Below the pieces are notes generated by a model, which worked only from the letters and a program-made list of their open reading frames with translations, was not told where the DNA came from and searched no databases. From Nocardia aobensis NBRC 100429 (GTDB lineage: Bacteria; Actinomycetota; Actinomycetes; Mycobacteriales; Mycobacteriaceae), in assembly GCF_000308375.1 (NCBI RefSeq), contig NZ_BAFQ01000207.1, positions 1 through 40,015 on the forward strand: a stretch of DNA of 40,015 nucleotides, in the 5' to 3' direction. Positions within the stretch are counted from its first letter, which is position 1. Each line of letters starts with the position of its first letter. Both the position numbers and the translations under genes were made by a program. Shown here piece by piece: positions 1-8,031 of this stretch.

Positions 1-2307
1 AAGGGCAACGGCGGCGGCGACGGTCCCGGCGGTTCGGCGGGCAGAGGCCCGAAGGCGAAGAAGAAATCGCCGTGGCGCATCGTGCGGCGAGTGATCTATG
101 TCCTGGTGGCATTGGCGATCGTGGTGCCGAGCGCGGTCTTCCTGATCGCGTACACGACCGTCTCCATACCCCAGCCGGGCGATCTCAAAACCCCTCAGGT
201 CGCCACGATCCTGGCCTCCGACGGCACCACGCAGATCAGCAGAATCGTTCCGCCGGAAGGCAACCGGACCGACGTCACCATCGACCAGATTCCGCCGCAC
301 GTGCGCAACGCGGTGATCGCGGCCGAGGACCGGGACTTCTACTCGAACCCCGGCTTCTCCATCAGCGGTTTCGCCCGCGCCGCACGCGACAACCTGATGG
401 GCAAGGACACCGCCGGTGGTGGTTCGACGATCACCCAGCAGTACGTCAAGAACGCCATGGTCGGCAATCAGCATTCGCTGAGCCGCAAGATGCGCGAGCT
501 GGTGATCTCGGCGAAGATGGCGCGGCAGTGGAGTAAGGACGACATCCTCACCGCGTATCTGAACACCATTCCGTTCGGTCGCGGCACCTTCGGTATCGAC
601 GCCGCGGGCAAGGCCTACTTCGGCAAGTCGGTCGAACAGCTGACCGTCGAAGAGGGCGCGATGCTGGCCGCCACCATCAACCAGCCGTACGGCCTGGACC
701 CGGAGAACAACCCGAAGGGCGCCGAACAGCGCTGGAACTACGTCCTCGACGGCATGGTCAAGGCCGGTTCCATCCCGGCGGCCGAACGCGCCAAGATGGT
801 GTACCCGAAGGTGCTGCCGTCCAGCGCCAACAGCGCCGACAGCGAGAACAAGACCGCGGGCCCGAACGGCCTGATCAAGCGGCAGGTGCTCAGCGAGCTG
901 TCCGAGGCCGGCATCAGCGATACCCAGCTGAACACCGAGGGTCTGCAGATCACCACGACCATCGATCAGAAGGCCCAGCAGGCGGCGATCGATTCGGTGC
1001 ACAAGAACATGCAGGGTGAACGCGACGAGGTCCGGACCGCGGTCGTCTCGGTCGATCCGAAATCCGGTGCGGTGCGCGCCTATTACGGCGGCGACAACGC
1101 GACCGGCTGGGACTTCGCCAATGCCGGTCTGCAGTCCGGCTCGACGTTCAAGGTCTTCGGCCTGGCCGAGAATCTCGAACTCGGCAAGCCGCTGTCGACG
1201 ATGTACGACAGTTCGGATCTGACGGTCAACGGCATCAAGATCACCAACGCCGAGGGTGAGACCTGCGGTACCTGCACCATCGCCGAGGCGCTCAAGCGGT
1301 CGCTGAACACCAGCTTCTACCGCATGGAACTCGATATGCCGGACGGTCCGACGAAGATCGCCGCGATGGCGCACCGCATGGGCATTCCCGACACGATTCC
1401 GGGCGTGGGCCAGACGCTGACCGAGCCCGATGGCTCCGGCCCCAACAACGGCATCATCCTGGGTCAGTACCAGGTGCGGCCGCTGGATATGGCTTCCGCG
1501 TATGCGACCATCGCCGCCTCGGGCGTCTATCACAAGCCGCATTTCGTGCAGAAGGTCGTGACGGCCGACGGTCAGGTCCTGCTCGACCGCGGACAGGTCG
1601 CGGGCGAGCAGCGGGTCTCCGCCGCCGTCGCGGACAACCTGTCGGCGGCGATGCAGCCGATCGCCGCCTCGTCCCGCAACCACGGCCTGGCCGGTGGCCG
1701 GCTGTCCGGTTCCAAGACCGGTACCACCCAGCTCGGCGACACCGGTCAGAACAAGGACGCGTGGATGATCGGCTTCACCCCGTCGCTGTCGACAGCGGTC
1801 TGGGTGGGTACCGCGGACGGTGTCGCGCTGAAGACGCCCGGCGGGTCGATCATGTACGGCTCCGGCCTGCCGTCGGATATCTGGAAGGACACCATGGACG
1901 GCGCGCTCGAGGGCACGCCGAAGGAGAACTTCCCGAAGCCGGCCGCGATCGGCGGCCAGGCCGGTGTGCCGTCCTATTCGGCGCCGTACACCGCACCGAG
2001 CACCACCCAGCAGGAGTATCAGCCGCCGGTCGTGGTGAAGCCGTCGCAGGTCGAGATCCTGCCGGGCATCACCATTCCGGTGCCGGGCATCCAGCCGAAT
2101 CCGCGCTCGCAGCCGCAGCAGAACCAGCCGCAGTCGCAGGACACCGGACCACTGCCGGGCCAACCGGTGGCACCCGCCGACGGATCCTCACCGACCACGT
2201 CGAATTCCGGTGACACCAACGGCAATTCACGGTCCCAGCGTCCGGGCGCCGGCGTCGGCAACAGTACCGACGGGACAGGAGACGGATACTCCAACAGTCA
2301 CCGGTAG
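1..2307 (+). CDS. ponA: Bifunctional penicillin-binding protein (PBP1/PonA type), 5' partial
   Basis: Class A penicillin-binding protein that polymerises lipid II glycan (GT51 domain) and cross-links peptides (transpeptidase) outside the membrane. The frame is open from base 1, so the true start lies upstream; a GTG at 82 is internal. The visible N-terminus is a Gly-rich and Lys-rich cytoplasmic stretch, followed by one membrane anchor at about 90-160. GT51 motifs are EDRDFYSNPG (about 328-357) and GGGSTITQQ (about 415-441). Transpeptidase motifs are the catalytic STFK (Ser codon at 1141), SLN (about 1303) and KTGTT (1714). The C-terminal 110 or so residues are rich in Pro, Gln and Ser, as in mycobacterial PonA1. 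The His usual in the first GT51 motif (EDxxFxxHxG) reads Asn here. The GT87 gene follows after 11 bp, as Rv0051 follows ponA1 in M. tuberculosis. Family assignment is secure; the symbol rests on synteny. Confidence 0.95.
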   Translation, partial: KGNGGGDGPGGSAGRGPKAKKKSPWRIVRRVIYVLVALAIVVPSAVFLIAYTTVSIPQPGDLKTPQVATILASDGTTQISRIVPPEGNRTDVTIDQIPPHVRNAVIAAEDRDFYSNPGFSISGFARAARDNLMGKDTAGGGSTITQQYVKNAMVGNQHSLSRKMRELVISAKMARQWSKDDILTAYLNTIPFGRGTFGIDAAGKAYFGKSVEQLTVEEGAMLAATINQPYGLDPENNPKGAEQRWNYVLDGMVKAGSIPAAERAKMVYPKVLPSSANSADSENKTAGPNGLIKRQVLSELSEAGISDTQLNTEGLQITTTIDQKAQQAAIDSVHKNMQGERDEVRTAVVSVDPKSGAVRAYYGGDNATGWDFANAGLQSGSTFKVFGLAENLELGKPLSTMYDSSDLTVNGIKITNAEGETCGTCTIAEALKRSLNTSFYRMELDMPDGPTKIAAMAHRMGIPDTIPGVGQTLTEPDGSGPNNGIILGQYQVRPLDMASAYATIAASGVYHKPHFVQKVVTADGQVLLDRGQVAGEQRVSAAVADNLSAAMQPIAASSRNHGLAGGRLSGSKTGTTQLGDTGQNKDAWMIGFTPSLSTAVWVGTADGVALKTPGGSIMYGSGLPSDIWKDTMDGALEGTPKENFPKPAAIGGQAGVPSYSAPYTAPSTTQQEYQPPVVVKPSQVEILPGITIPVPGIQPNPRSQPQQNQPQSQDTGPLPGQPVAPADGSSPTTSNSGDTNGNSRSQRPGAGVGNSTDGTGDGYSNSHR

Positions 2308-2318
2308 CCTCGGGTGGC

Positions 2319-4052
2319 GTGAGTGAACAACAGCCGGTGGCGGCCTCGACGTTCGGTGACGAAGGTGTCGAGACCGCCACCGGTTTCGTTTCCGCGGCTC
2401 CCCTCGCCGCGGATCGGAGATCGGCGGTGCGCCGGGACAAACCCAGCCGCACCGATTCGATGACCGCTCAGTTGAGCAGCACGATCGGCGGCCCGGTCGG
2501 CGACCATGCTCTGATCGGCCGCGCTCGGTTCTGGACTCCGCTGCGCATTCTGCTGGCCTTCGCGGTGGTGTTCCTCGCCCTCGGCTGGGCGGGTAAGGCC
2601 GGCTGCATTCAGCAGACGACCACCTCGGAGGGCCATCTCACCCTCGACTGGAACAACGGTCGCCAATACGTGGCCATGTGCTATTCGGATACGGTGCCGC
2701 TCTACGGCGCCGAACATCTCGACGAGGGCGCGTTCCCCTACAAGAAGAAGTGGACCGAGGTCGGCCCCGACGGCAAACTGCAGACCCGGTACATGGAATA
2801 TCCGGTGCTGTCGGGCCTCTATCAGTACCTGGCGATGGAGGTCGCCAATATCTGGATGTCGCTGCCGTTGCCGAAGGCGCTGTCGGTGGTGGTGTATTTC
2901 AACGTCGTCGCCGTGGGACTGGCGCTGGCCTGGCTGGTGACGGTGTGGGCGTCGGCGATGCTGGCGGGCCGCCGGATCTGGGATGCGGCGCTGGTGGCGC
3001 TCTCACCGCTGGTGCTCGTGCACATCTTCACCAATTTCGACGCGTTGGCAACGGCTTTCGCGGCCACGGGCCTGCTGGCCTGGGCCAGGCGGCGGCCGGT
3101 CCTGGCCGGAATCCTGCTCGGTTTGGGCGGCGCGGCCAAGCTGTATCCGCTGTTGCTGCTGGGCCCGATCGTGGTGCTCTGCCTGCGTGTCGACGGCCGT
3201 GACCGACTGCCGGGCCTGCGAGAACAGCTGCGGCGCAACGGCAACAACGCGGTCAGGGCCCTGCGCGACTACCTGGCCGGCGCGCGGATCAGCCCGCTGC
3301 GGGCGGCGCTGGTGACGGTGTTGTCGGCCATGTCGGCCTGGCTGGCGGTGAATCTGCCCATCGCGGTGCCGTTCACCGAGGGCTGGTGGGAATTCTTCCG
3401 GCTCAACAGTGAACGCCATGCCGATCCGGATTCGCTCTACAACGTGATCACCTCCTTCACCGGCTGGCAGGGTTTCGACGGTCCACTCGCCTCCTCCGAC
3501 ACGCCGACCGCGCTGAATTCGGTGTCGCTGGTGCTGTTCGCGGTCGCCTGCGCGGTGATCGGATACATCGCGCTCACCGCCGCCCGCCGACCGCGCGTGG
3601 CGCAGCTGGCCTTCCTGGTGGTGGCGGCGTTCCTGCTGACCAACAAGGTGTGGAGTCCGCAGTATTCGCTGTGGCTGGTGCCGCTCGCGGTGCTGGCCCT
3701 GCCGCATCGGCGAATCCTGTTGGCGTGGATGACGATCGACGCGCTGGTGTGGTTCCCGCGCATGTACTACTACCTCGGCACCGACGACAAGGGCGTCCCC
3801 GAACAGTGGTTCACCAGCGCGGTCCTGATCCGCGACTTCGCGGTCGTCGGCCTGTGCGCGTTGGTGGTCCGCCAGATCTACCGGCCCGAACAGGACCTCG
3901 TCCGAGCCGACGGCGGGGACGACCCGGTAGGCGGAATTCTGGACCGCGCGCAGGATCCGGCGCTGCCGTGGTTACCGTCGGCGCTGCAACCCAGGCCGCC
4001 GTATCCGGCCGCTGGCGCGAACACCCGATCATGGGCGAGGATCGACACATGA
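2319..4052 (+). CDS. GT87-family (DUF2029) polytopic membrane glycosyltransferase
   Basis: A 577-residue multi-pass membrane protein of the GT-C fold, probably a polyprenyl-phosphate-dependent mannosyl- or arabinosyltransferase for envelope lipids. The first membrane helix is followed by an outward loop with a CYSD motif, FPY and EYPVLSGL. A KVWSPQYSLWLVPL segment lies near the C-terminal helices. The same landmarks recur in the paralogue at 8032-9399, so these are likely family-conserved acceptor/donor-site residues. The GTG start at 2319 lacks a clear Shine-Dalgarno; ATG 2460 is an alternative that would remove a hydrophilic 47-residue leader. It sits 11 bp after the penicillin-binding protein gene and overlaps the next gene by ATGA, so the three are probably one transcript. 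Substrate unknown. Confidence 0.85.
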   Translation: MSEQQPVAASTFGDEGVETATGFVSAAPLAADRRSAVRRDKPSRTDSMTAQLSSTIGGPVGDHALIGRARFWTPLRILLAFAVVFLALGWAGKAGCIQQTTTSEGHLTLDWNNGRQYVAMCYSDTVPLYGAEHLDEGAFPYKKKWTEVGPDGKLQTRYMEYPVLSGLYQYLAMEVANIWMSLPLPKALSVVVYFNVVAVGLALAWLVTVWASAMLAGRRIWDAALVALSPLVLVHIFTNFDALATAFAATGLLAWARRRPVLAGILLGLGGAAKLYPLLLLGPIVVLCLRVDGRDRLPGLREQLRRNGNNAVRALRDYLAGARISPLRAALVTVLSAMSAWLAVNLPIAVPFTEGWWEFFRLNSERHADPDSLYNVITSFTGWQGFDGPLASSDTPTALNSVSLVLFAVACAVIGYIALTAARRPRVAQLAFLVVAAFLLTNKVWSPQYSLWLVPLAVLALPHRRILLAWMTIDALVWFPRMYYYLGTDDKGVPEQWFTSAVLIRDFAVVGLCALVVRQIYRPEQDLVRADGGDDPVGGILDRAQDPALPWLPSALQPRPPYPAAGANTRSWARIDT

Positions 4053-4801
4053 CCGCATTGAGCGAGCAGGCCACCACCTTCCTCGAGCTGCACCGCCCCG
4101 GCGATCCGGCGATTCTGCCGACCGTCTGGGACGCGTGGTCGGCGAATCTGGTGCAAGCGGCCGGTTTCGCCGCGCTGACCGTCGGCAGCCATCCGCTGGC
4201 GGATTCGCTGGGCAAATCCGATCAGGAGGGGATGACCTATCCCGAATCGATGGCCCGGGTTCGCGAGATCACCGCGGCGGTCGACATTCCCGTCTCGGTC
4301 GATATCGAATCCGGCTACGGCCTGAAGCCCGCCCAGCTGATCGACGGACTGCTGGAGGCGGGCGCGGTCGGCCTCAACATCGAGGATTCGGTGCACAGCG
4401 AGGGCGGCCGCCTGCGCGAGCCGAGCGAACACGCCGACTTCGTCGCCGGACTGCGGCAGGCGGCCGATGCCGCCGGTGTGCACGTGGTGGTCAACGCTCG
4501 CACCGACCTGTTCCTGCGCGAGGACCAGAACACCCCGGACCGGGTCGAGCGGGTTCTGGAGCGGATGCGGCTGGCGGCCGAAGCGGGTGCCGACGTGCTG
4601 TACCCGGTGGGTCAGCGCGATCCGGAGATCCTGCGCCGGCTCTGTGCCGAACTTCCGTTGCCGGTCAACGCGATCGGCCTGCCGGACCAGGGTGATCGCG
4701 CCTGGTTCGCCGAAGTGGGCGTTGCCCGGGTCAGTTTCGGGCCGTTCCTGCAGCGCGCGCTGAGCACCGAGGCGAACCGGTTGTTGCAGCGCTGGCAGTA
4801 A
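4049..4801 (+). CDS. Isocitrate lyase/PEP mutase family protein
   Basis: A 250-residue TIM-barrel enzyme of the PEP mutase/isocitrate lyase superfamily, whose members make or break C-C or P-C bonds next to a carboxylate with Mg2+. Visible family landmarks are the N-terminal PTVWDAWSA, the metal/substrate segment VDIESGYG and GLNIED, and VVNARTD followed by a loop to FLRE. The usual catalytic KxCG (isocitrate lyase) loop is absent, so glyoxylate-cycle activity is unlikely; a 2-methylisocitrate-lyase-like or oxaloacetate-decarboxylase-like role is possible. The ATG at 4049 overlaps the stop of the GT87 gene (ATGA), implying translational coupling. Homologues such as Rv1998c in M. tuberculosis have no firm function. 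The next gene converges on it. Confidence 0.85.
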   Translation: MTALSEQATTFLELHRPGDPAILPTVWDAWSANLVQAAGFAALTVGSHPLADSLGKSDQEGMTYPESMARVREITAAVDIPVSVDIESGYGLKPAQLIDGLLEAGAVGLNIEDSVHSEGGRLREPSEHADFVAGLRQAADAAGVHVVVNARTDLFLREDQNTPDRVERVLERMRLAAEAGADVLYPVGQRDPEILRRLCAELPLPVNAIGLPDQGDRAWFAEVGVARVSFGPFLQRALSTEANRLLQRWQ

Positions 4802-4942
4802 TCCCGGAACCCCGGCACCGAATCGGGTCGGGTTCTGTGACAATGGAACACGCCGATGCCCGTCGCCACGCATGCCACGAAGCCCGAGATGAGCGAGCCG
4901 ACGGTATGCGACCGGGGCGGTCATCGGCGCTGTGATTCCCGG

Positions 4943-6031
4943 TCAGGCCACCCGCTCGGCGCGGTCGATCCACGCCGGGTAGTCGGTATATCCATGCGGT
5001 CCCCGGCCGTAGAGACCGTCCTCGCGCACCGGCGCCAGCGCTCGATCGTGCCGGATCCGCGACACCAGATCGGGATTGGCGATGAAGGCCCGCCCGAAGG
5101 ACACCAGATCGGCCCGGCCCTCGGCGAGCAGACGCTCGGCCGCCGCGGGTGCGGTCGGTGCGCGGTTCTCACCGATATTGGCGATCAGCGTGCCGTTCCA
5201 GCGCGGGCGCAGATCGGCGAGTGCCGGATAGTCGTCGTTGTCGGTGAGGTGTAGGTAGGCGAGATCCCGTCCGGCGAGTTCACCGACCAGGGCGCGGTAG
5301 AGCGGCGCCGGATCGGCCTCGTGCATGCCGAATTGCGGATTGCCCGGCGACAACCGGATCCCGACTCGATGCGAACCCGCCACGGCGGCAACGGCGTCGG
5401 TGACCTCGAGTGCGAATCGCATGCGGTTGGCGATCGTGCCGCCGTATTCGTCGGTGCGCAGATTGGTGTTGTCGGCCAGGAACTGATGGACGAGATAGCT
5501 GTTCGCACCGTGGATCTCGACACCGTCGAATCCGGCCGCGAGTGCGTTGGCGGCGGCAGCGGCATAATGCTCGACGGCCTGCGCGATCTCGGCGCGGGTC
5601 ATGGCCCGAGGCCGTGGCGCCGGGGCCTTCCCCCCGTCGATCAGGTGGACCGGATCGGCGGCCGGTACCGCCGACGGTCCGGCCGGCAGGGTGCCGTCGA
5701 TCCGGGCCAGGGGATGACCCCACCGCCCGCCGTGCATGAGCTGGGCGAAGATCCGCCCGCCCGCGCCGTGGACGGCTTCGGTGACCCGCCGCCACCCGGC
5801 GATGTGCGCCTCGGTGGTCAGGCCCGGCACCCATGCCTCGCTCTGGCCGGTGGAATGCGGCCAGATTCCCTCGGTGACAATGAGTCCCGCGTCGGCACGC
5901 TGGGCGTAGTAGGTCGCCACATCGTCGGTGGGCGAGCCGTCGGGGTGGGAGCGCAGCCGGGTCATCGGCGCCATCACGACGCGATTGGGCAGGTGCAGGT
6001 GGCTTGCGTGATAGTCGGTCAGCAACAGCAT
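4943..6031 (-). CDS. Old Yellow Enzyme family alkene reductase
   Basis: A 362-residue FMN-dependent ene-reductase that uses NAD(P)H to reduce activated C=C bonds of electrophiles such as enones, maleimides or nitro-olefins. Landmarks: PNRVVMAPMTRLRS at the N-terminus (FMN binding), QLMHGGRWGHP, the active-site HGANSYLVHQFL with the His/Asn pair that anchors the substrate carbonyl and the Tyr proton donor, N-x-RxDEYGG, and a C-terminal SFGRAFIANPD phosphate-binding segment. I chose ATG 6031 because homology begins at MLLLTDY; an upstream extension to 6109 would run over the MerR gene. It is transcribed divergently from the MerR gene with 49 bp between starts and a MerR-type dyad in the gap, so it is probably induced by an electrophile or oxidant through that regulator. 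Confidence 0.92.
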   Translation of the reverse strand: MLLLTDYHASHLHLPNRVVMAPMTRLRSHPDGSPTDDVATYYAQRADAGLIVTEGIWPHSTGQSEAWVPGLTTEAHIAGWRRVTEAVHGAGGRIFAQLMHGGRWGHPLARIDGTLPAGPSAVPAADPVHLIDGGKAPAPRPRAMTRAEIAQAVEHYAAAAANALAAGFDGVEIHGANSYLVHQFLADNTNLRTDEYGGTIANRMRFALEVTDAVAAVAGSHRVGIRLSPGNPQFGMHEADPAPLYRALVGELAGRDLAYLHLTDNDDYPALADLRPRWNGTLIANIGENRAPTAPAAAERLLAEGRADLVSFGRAFIANPDLVSRIRHDRALAPVREDGLYGRGPHGYTDYPAWIDRAERVA

Positions 6032-6045
6032 GCGCGTACCGTAGA

Positions 6046-6065
6046 ACCTGACATCAATGTGAGGT
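6046..6065. promoter_or_regulatory. Candidate MerR operator in the divergent OYE/merR promoter
   Basis: A 20-bp dyad with arms ACCT-n-ACAT and ATGT-n-AGGT, 16 of 20 positions symmetric, lies in the 49-bp gap between the two divergent starts. On the minus strand TTGCAC directly precedes it (overlapping by two bases) and TACGGT follows, a spacing of about 20 bp. Elongated 19-20-bp spacers are the hallmark of promoters that MerR proteins untwist. The dyad therefore sits where a MerR activator of the OYE gene should bind. Inferred; no binding data. Confidence 0.65.
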
Positions 6066-6080
6066 GCAAGGGAGAAACCG

Positions 6081-6446
6081 GTGCGCATCGGCGAACTGGC
6101 ACAACGCACGGGCGTCAGCGTGCGGTCGTTGCGGTATTACGAGAGTCAGGGCCTGCTGGCTTCGTCCAGGACCCCGGGCGGTCAGCGCGAATACCGTGAG
6201 CAGGCCGTGGACCGCGTGGTTCGCATTCAGGAGATGTTCGCCGCGGGACTGCACAGCCGCACCATCGCCGAACTGCTGCCGTGCATCAACGACACCGACG
6301 GTACGCCCGCGCAGACGGCGACCCCGTGGCTCTCGGAAACCCTTGCCGCCGAACGCAAACGCATCGACGCGTGCATCAAGGATCTGGTCCGCACCCGCGA
6401 GGTGCTCGACGGCGTGATCAGCGCGGCACACGGCGAGCCGCAGTAG
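6081..6446 (+). CDS. MerR family transcriptional regulator
   Basis: A 121-residue MerR regulator. It starts with the winged-helix motif MRIGELAQRTGVSVRSLRYYE, continues with GLL-x-SRTPGGQREY (the wing) and ends in a dimerising coiled coil (about residues 80-112). The helix region has one Cys in the coil (CIKDL) and one in LLPCIN, but no clear metal-site cluster, so a metal sensor is not obvious. The GTG start at 6081 is the only one that leaves the winged helix intact; the preceding AAGGGAGAA is a plausible Shine-Dalgarno. Its likely target is the divergent OYE gene and itself. It converges with the DMT exporter gene, 10 bp between stops. Confidence 0.92.
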   Translation: MRIGELAQRTGVSVRSLRYYESQGLLASSRTPGGQREYREQAVDRVVRIQEMFAAGLHSRTIAELLPCINDTDGTPAQTATPWLSETLAAERKRIDACIKDLVRTREVLDGVISAAHGEPQ

Positions 6447-6456
6447 GCCCGGATCC

Positions 6457-7407
6457 CTACCTCAGGGCGGCCAGTCCCGGCCGGCGCTCCAGGATGGCGC
6501 CGGGCGCCGGCGAGGTCGGCTCCCCGGCCACCGCGGCATCCGGCCGGGTTCCGGATCGGAGCGAGGCCAGCACCATCCCGAGCAGCCCGACGCCCAATCC
6601 GGCAATCGTCAGTGGCCGCAATGGTTGTGCGATCAGCAGCCAGGCCAGTCCCGCCGTGACCAACGGGGTGACGAAGAACAACTTGCCGACGCGAGTGGCG
6701 TCCCAGCGGCGCAGCATCGCATTCAGGAGCAGGAAGCAGGCGACGGCGTTGATCGCCACCATCCACACCAGCGAGCCGGCGAATCGCAGCGGATCGGCGA
6801 TATGCGTATCCCCGCTCCCGACCATGAAGATTCCCGCCACCGGCGCGCTGATCAGCACGTGCACAGCGGTATTCGTGCGGGTGTCGACCTGCGGCACGAA
6901 ACGCTTCTGATAGACCGTGCCGAGGCTGAGCCCCAGCAGACCGACCACGCACAGCACCAATCCCGTTGCGGAGAAATGCGATTGGTCGACAACCGCGAGT
7001 CCGACGCCGAGGCCGCCGACACCGAATCCGATCCACTGCCGCACGGTGACCGACTCACCGAGCACGGTCCCGGCGAACAGCGCGATCACCACCGGATTCA
7101 ATCCCTGCACCAGTGAGATCACCGCCGCGGACACATGGTCGGCCATGGCGGTGTAGAAGGCGCCGAACTGCACCATCTGCATGAGCAATCCGGCGACGGC
7201 GACATGCGCCAGTTGCCGGCCGCGCGGCCACCGCGCCCCGACGACGACGGCATACACCGCCAAGACCAGTCCGGCGCAGGCGAAGCGGGCGAACAGCACC
7301 ACCATCGGCGGCGCCGCACCGACGCCGATGATGCCGGCGATGAACGCACTGCTCCACATCACGACGAAGGCCGCGGGCGCGGCCGTCTCCATCAGTCGCT
7401 TCCGCAC
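6457..7407 (-). CDS. EamA/DMT family transporter
   Basis: A 316-residue inner-membrane protein with about ten predicted helices arranged as two EamA repeats, typical of drug/metabolite exporters (RhaT/YdcZ-like permeases). The first helix is AFVVMWSSAFIAGIIGVG and the conserved VQGLNPVVIALFAG segment ends the first repeat. The GTG start at 7407 is preceded by GGGAGG at a good distance. The gene is divergent from the CGNR gene, and a TAACC-N9-GGTTA palindrome lies just 14 bp upstream of the start, overlapping the ribosome-binding/promoter region. This suggests repression by the neighbouring protein. Substrate cannot be read from sequence. Confidence 0.9.
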   Translation of the reverse strand: MRKRLMETAAPAAFVVMWSSAFIAGIIGVGAAPPMVVLFARFACAGLVLAVYAVVVGARWPRGRQLAHVAVAGLLMQMVQFGAFYTAMADHVSAAVISLVQGLNPVVIALFAGTVLGESVTVRQWIGFGVGGLGVGLAVVDQSHFSATGLVLCVVGLLGLSLGTVYQKRFVPQVDTRTNTAVHVLISAPVAGIFMVGSGDTHIADPLRFAGSLVWMVAINAVACFLLLNAMLRRWDATRVGKLFFVTPLVTAGLAWLLIAQPLRPLTIAGLGVGLLGMVLASLRSGTRPDAAVAGEPTSPAPGAILERRPGLAALR

Positions 7408-7420
7408 GACGCCTCCCGAA

Positions 7421-7439
7421 TAACCGCTTCAACTGGTTA
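7421..7439. promoter_or_regulatory. Palindrome TAACC-N9-GGTTA, copy 1 (candidate CGNR operator)
   Basis: Perfect 5-bp arms (TAACC 7421-7425, GGTTA 7435-7439) around a 9-bp spacer, located immediately upstream of the DMT exporter start. A second copy with identical arms and spacer length begins 41 bp further on. Two identical palindromes about four helical turns apart in a short divergent gap indicate a dimeric regulator's sites. Confidence 0.6.
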
Positions 7440-7461
7440 TCAACCCTGACATCGGTGCGAC

Positions 7462-7480
7462 TAACCTGTCAAGAGGGTTA
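7462..7480. promoter_or_regulatory. Palindrome TAACC-N9-GGTTA, copy 2 (candidate CGNR operator)
   Basis: Second copy: TAACC 7462-7466, nine bases, GGTTA 7476-7480. It lies just upstream of the preferred GTG start (7491) of the CGNR gene. The segment TAACCT at 7462 could itself be a -10 hexamer for that gene, so occupancy would autorepress. This placement also argues against the earlier GTG at 7455 as the start. Confidence 0.6.
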
Positions 7481-7490
7481 CGATGGCGAG

Positions 7491-8030
7491 GTGTTCACCT
7501 TCGTCAGCGGCAACGTGGCCCTGGATTTCGCCGGCACGGTCCAGGAGCGCAATGGCGGTTTCGCCGATCTCCTGACGGCTCCCGCCACCCTCGACGAATG
7601 GCTGATCGCGGCCGGATTACTGGATTCCGCGGCGCGATGCGACGCGGCCGACCTGACCCGGGCGGTCGAACTGCGCGAAGCGGTGTACCGCTTGGCCCTG
7701 GCCACCACCACCGGTGCGCCGTGGCGCGATGCCGACCGGGTGCTGGTCAACCGGATCGCGGACGGTCCGAAACCCTCGATCGCCCTGCGCGCCGACGCCG
7801 GCGTGACCCGCCGCGGCGACTGCGAGCACGCCCTCGCGCGCATCGCGACCGAGGCGATCGAACTCCTCGGCGGACCCGATCGCGATCGGATCAAACAATG
7901 CGGCCGCGATACCTGCACACGCCTCTACCTCGACACCTCCCGCGCGGGTTCGCGGCGCTGGTGCGATATGACGCTGTGCGGCAACCGCGCCAAGAGCGCG
8001 TCGTTCCGCGCTCGCCGCGGCAAGCCGTAA
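7491..8030 (+). CDS. CGNR zinc finger / ABATE-domain protein
   Basis: A 179-residue protein of the ABATE (DUF1470)-CGNR family, regarded as stress-linked transcription regulators. The N-terminal two-thirds (FVSGNVALDFAGTV onward) is the ABATE domain, a probable ligand sensor. The C-terminus holds the zinc finger with Cys in CGRDTC, Cys in RRWCDM and the signature CGNR followed by a basic tail suited to DNA binding. The start at GTG 7491 gives the family's usual beginning just before the SGN-LDF segment; GTG 7455 would add 12 residues and place an operator-like palindrome inside the gene. It is divergent from a DMT exporter, which is the obvious regulatory target. It converges with the next gene, stops 1 bp apart. 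Confidence 0.88.
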   Translation: MFTFVSGNVALDFAGTVQERNGGFADLLTAPATLDEWLIAAGLLDSAARCDAADLTRAVELREAVYRLALATTTGAPWRDADRVLVNRIADGPKPSIALRADAGVTRRGDCEHALARIATEAIELLGGPDRDRIKQCGRDTCTRLYLDTSRAGSRRWCDMTLCGNRAKSASFRARRGKP

Positions 8031-8031
8031 T

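Noticed and set aside
4802..4942. Weak inverted repeat (AACCC...GGGTT) between convergent genes, possible terminator
   Set aside because: The pairing is broken by several mismatches, so I do not list it as a feature.
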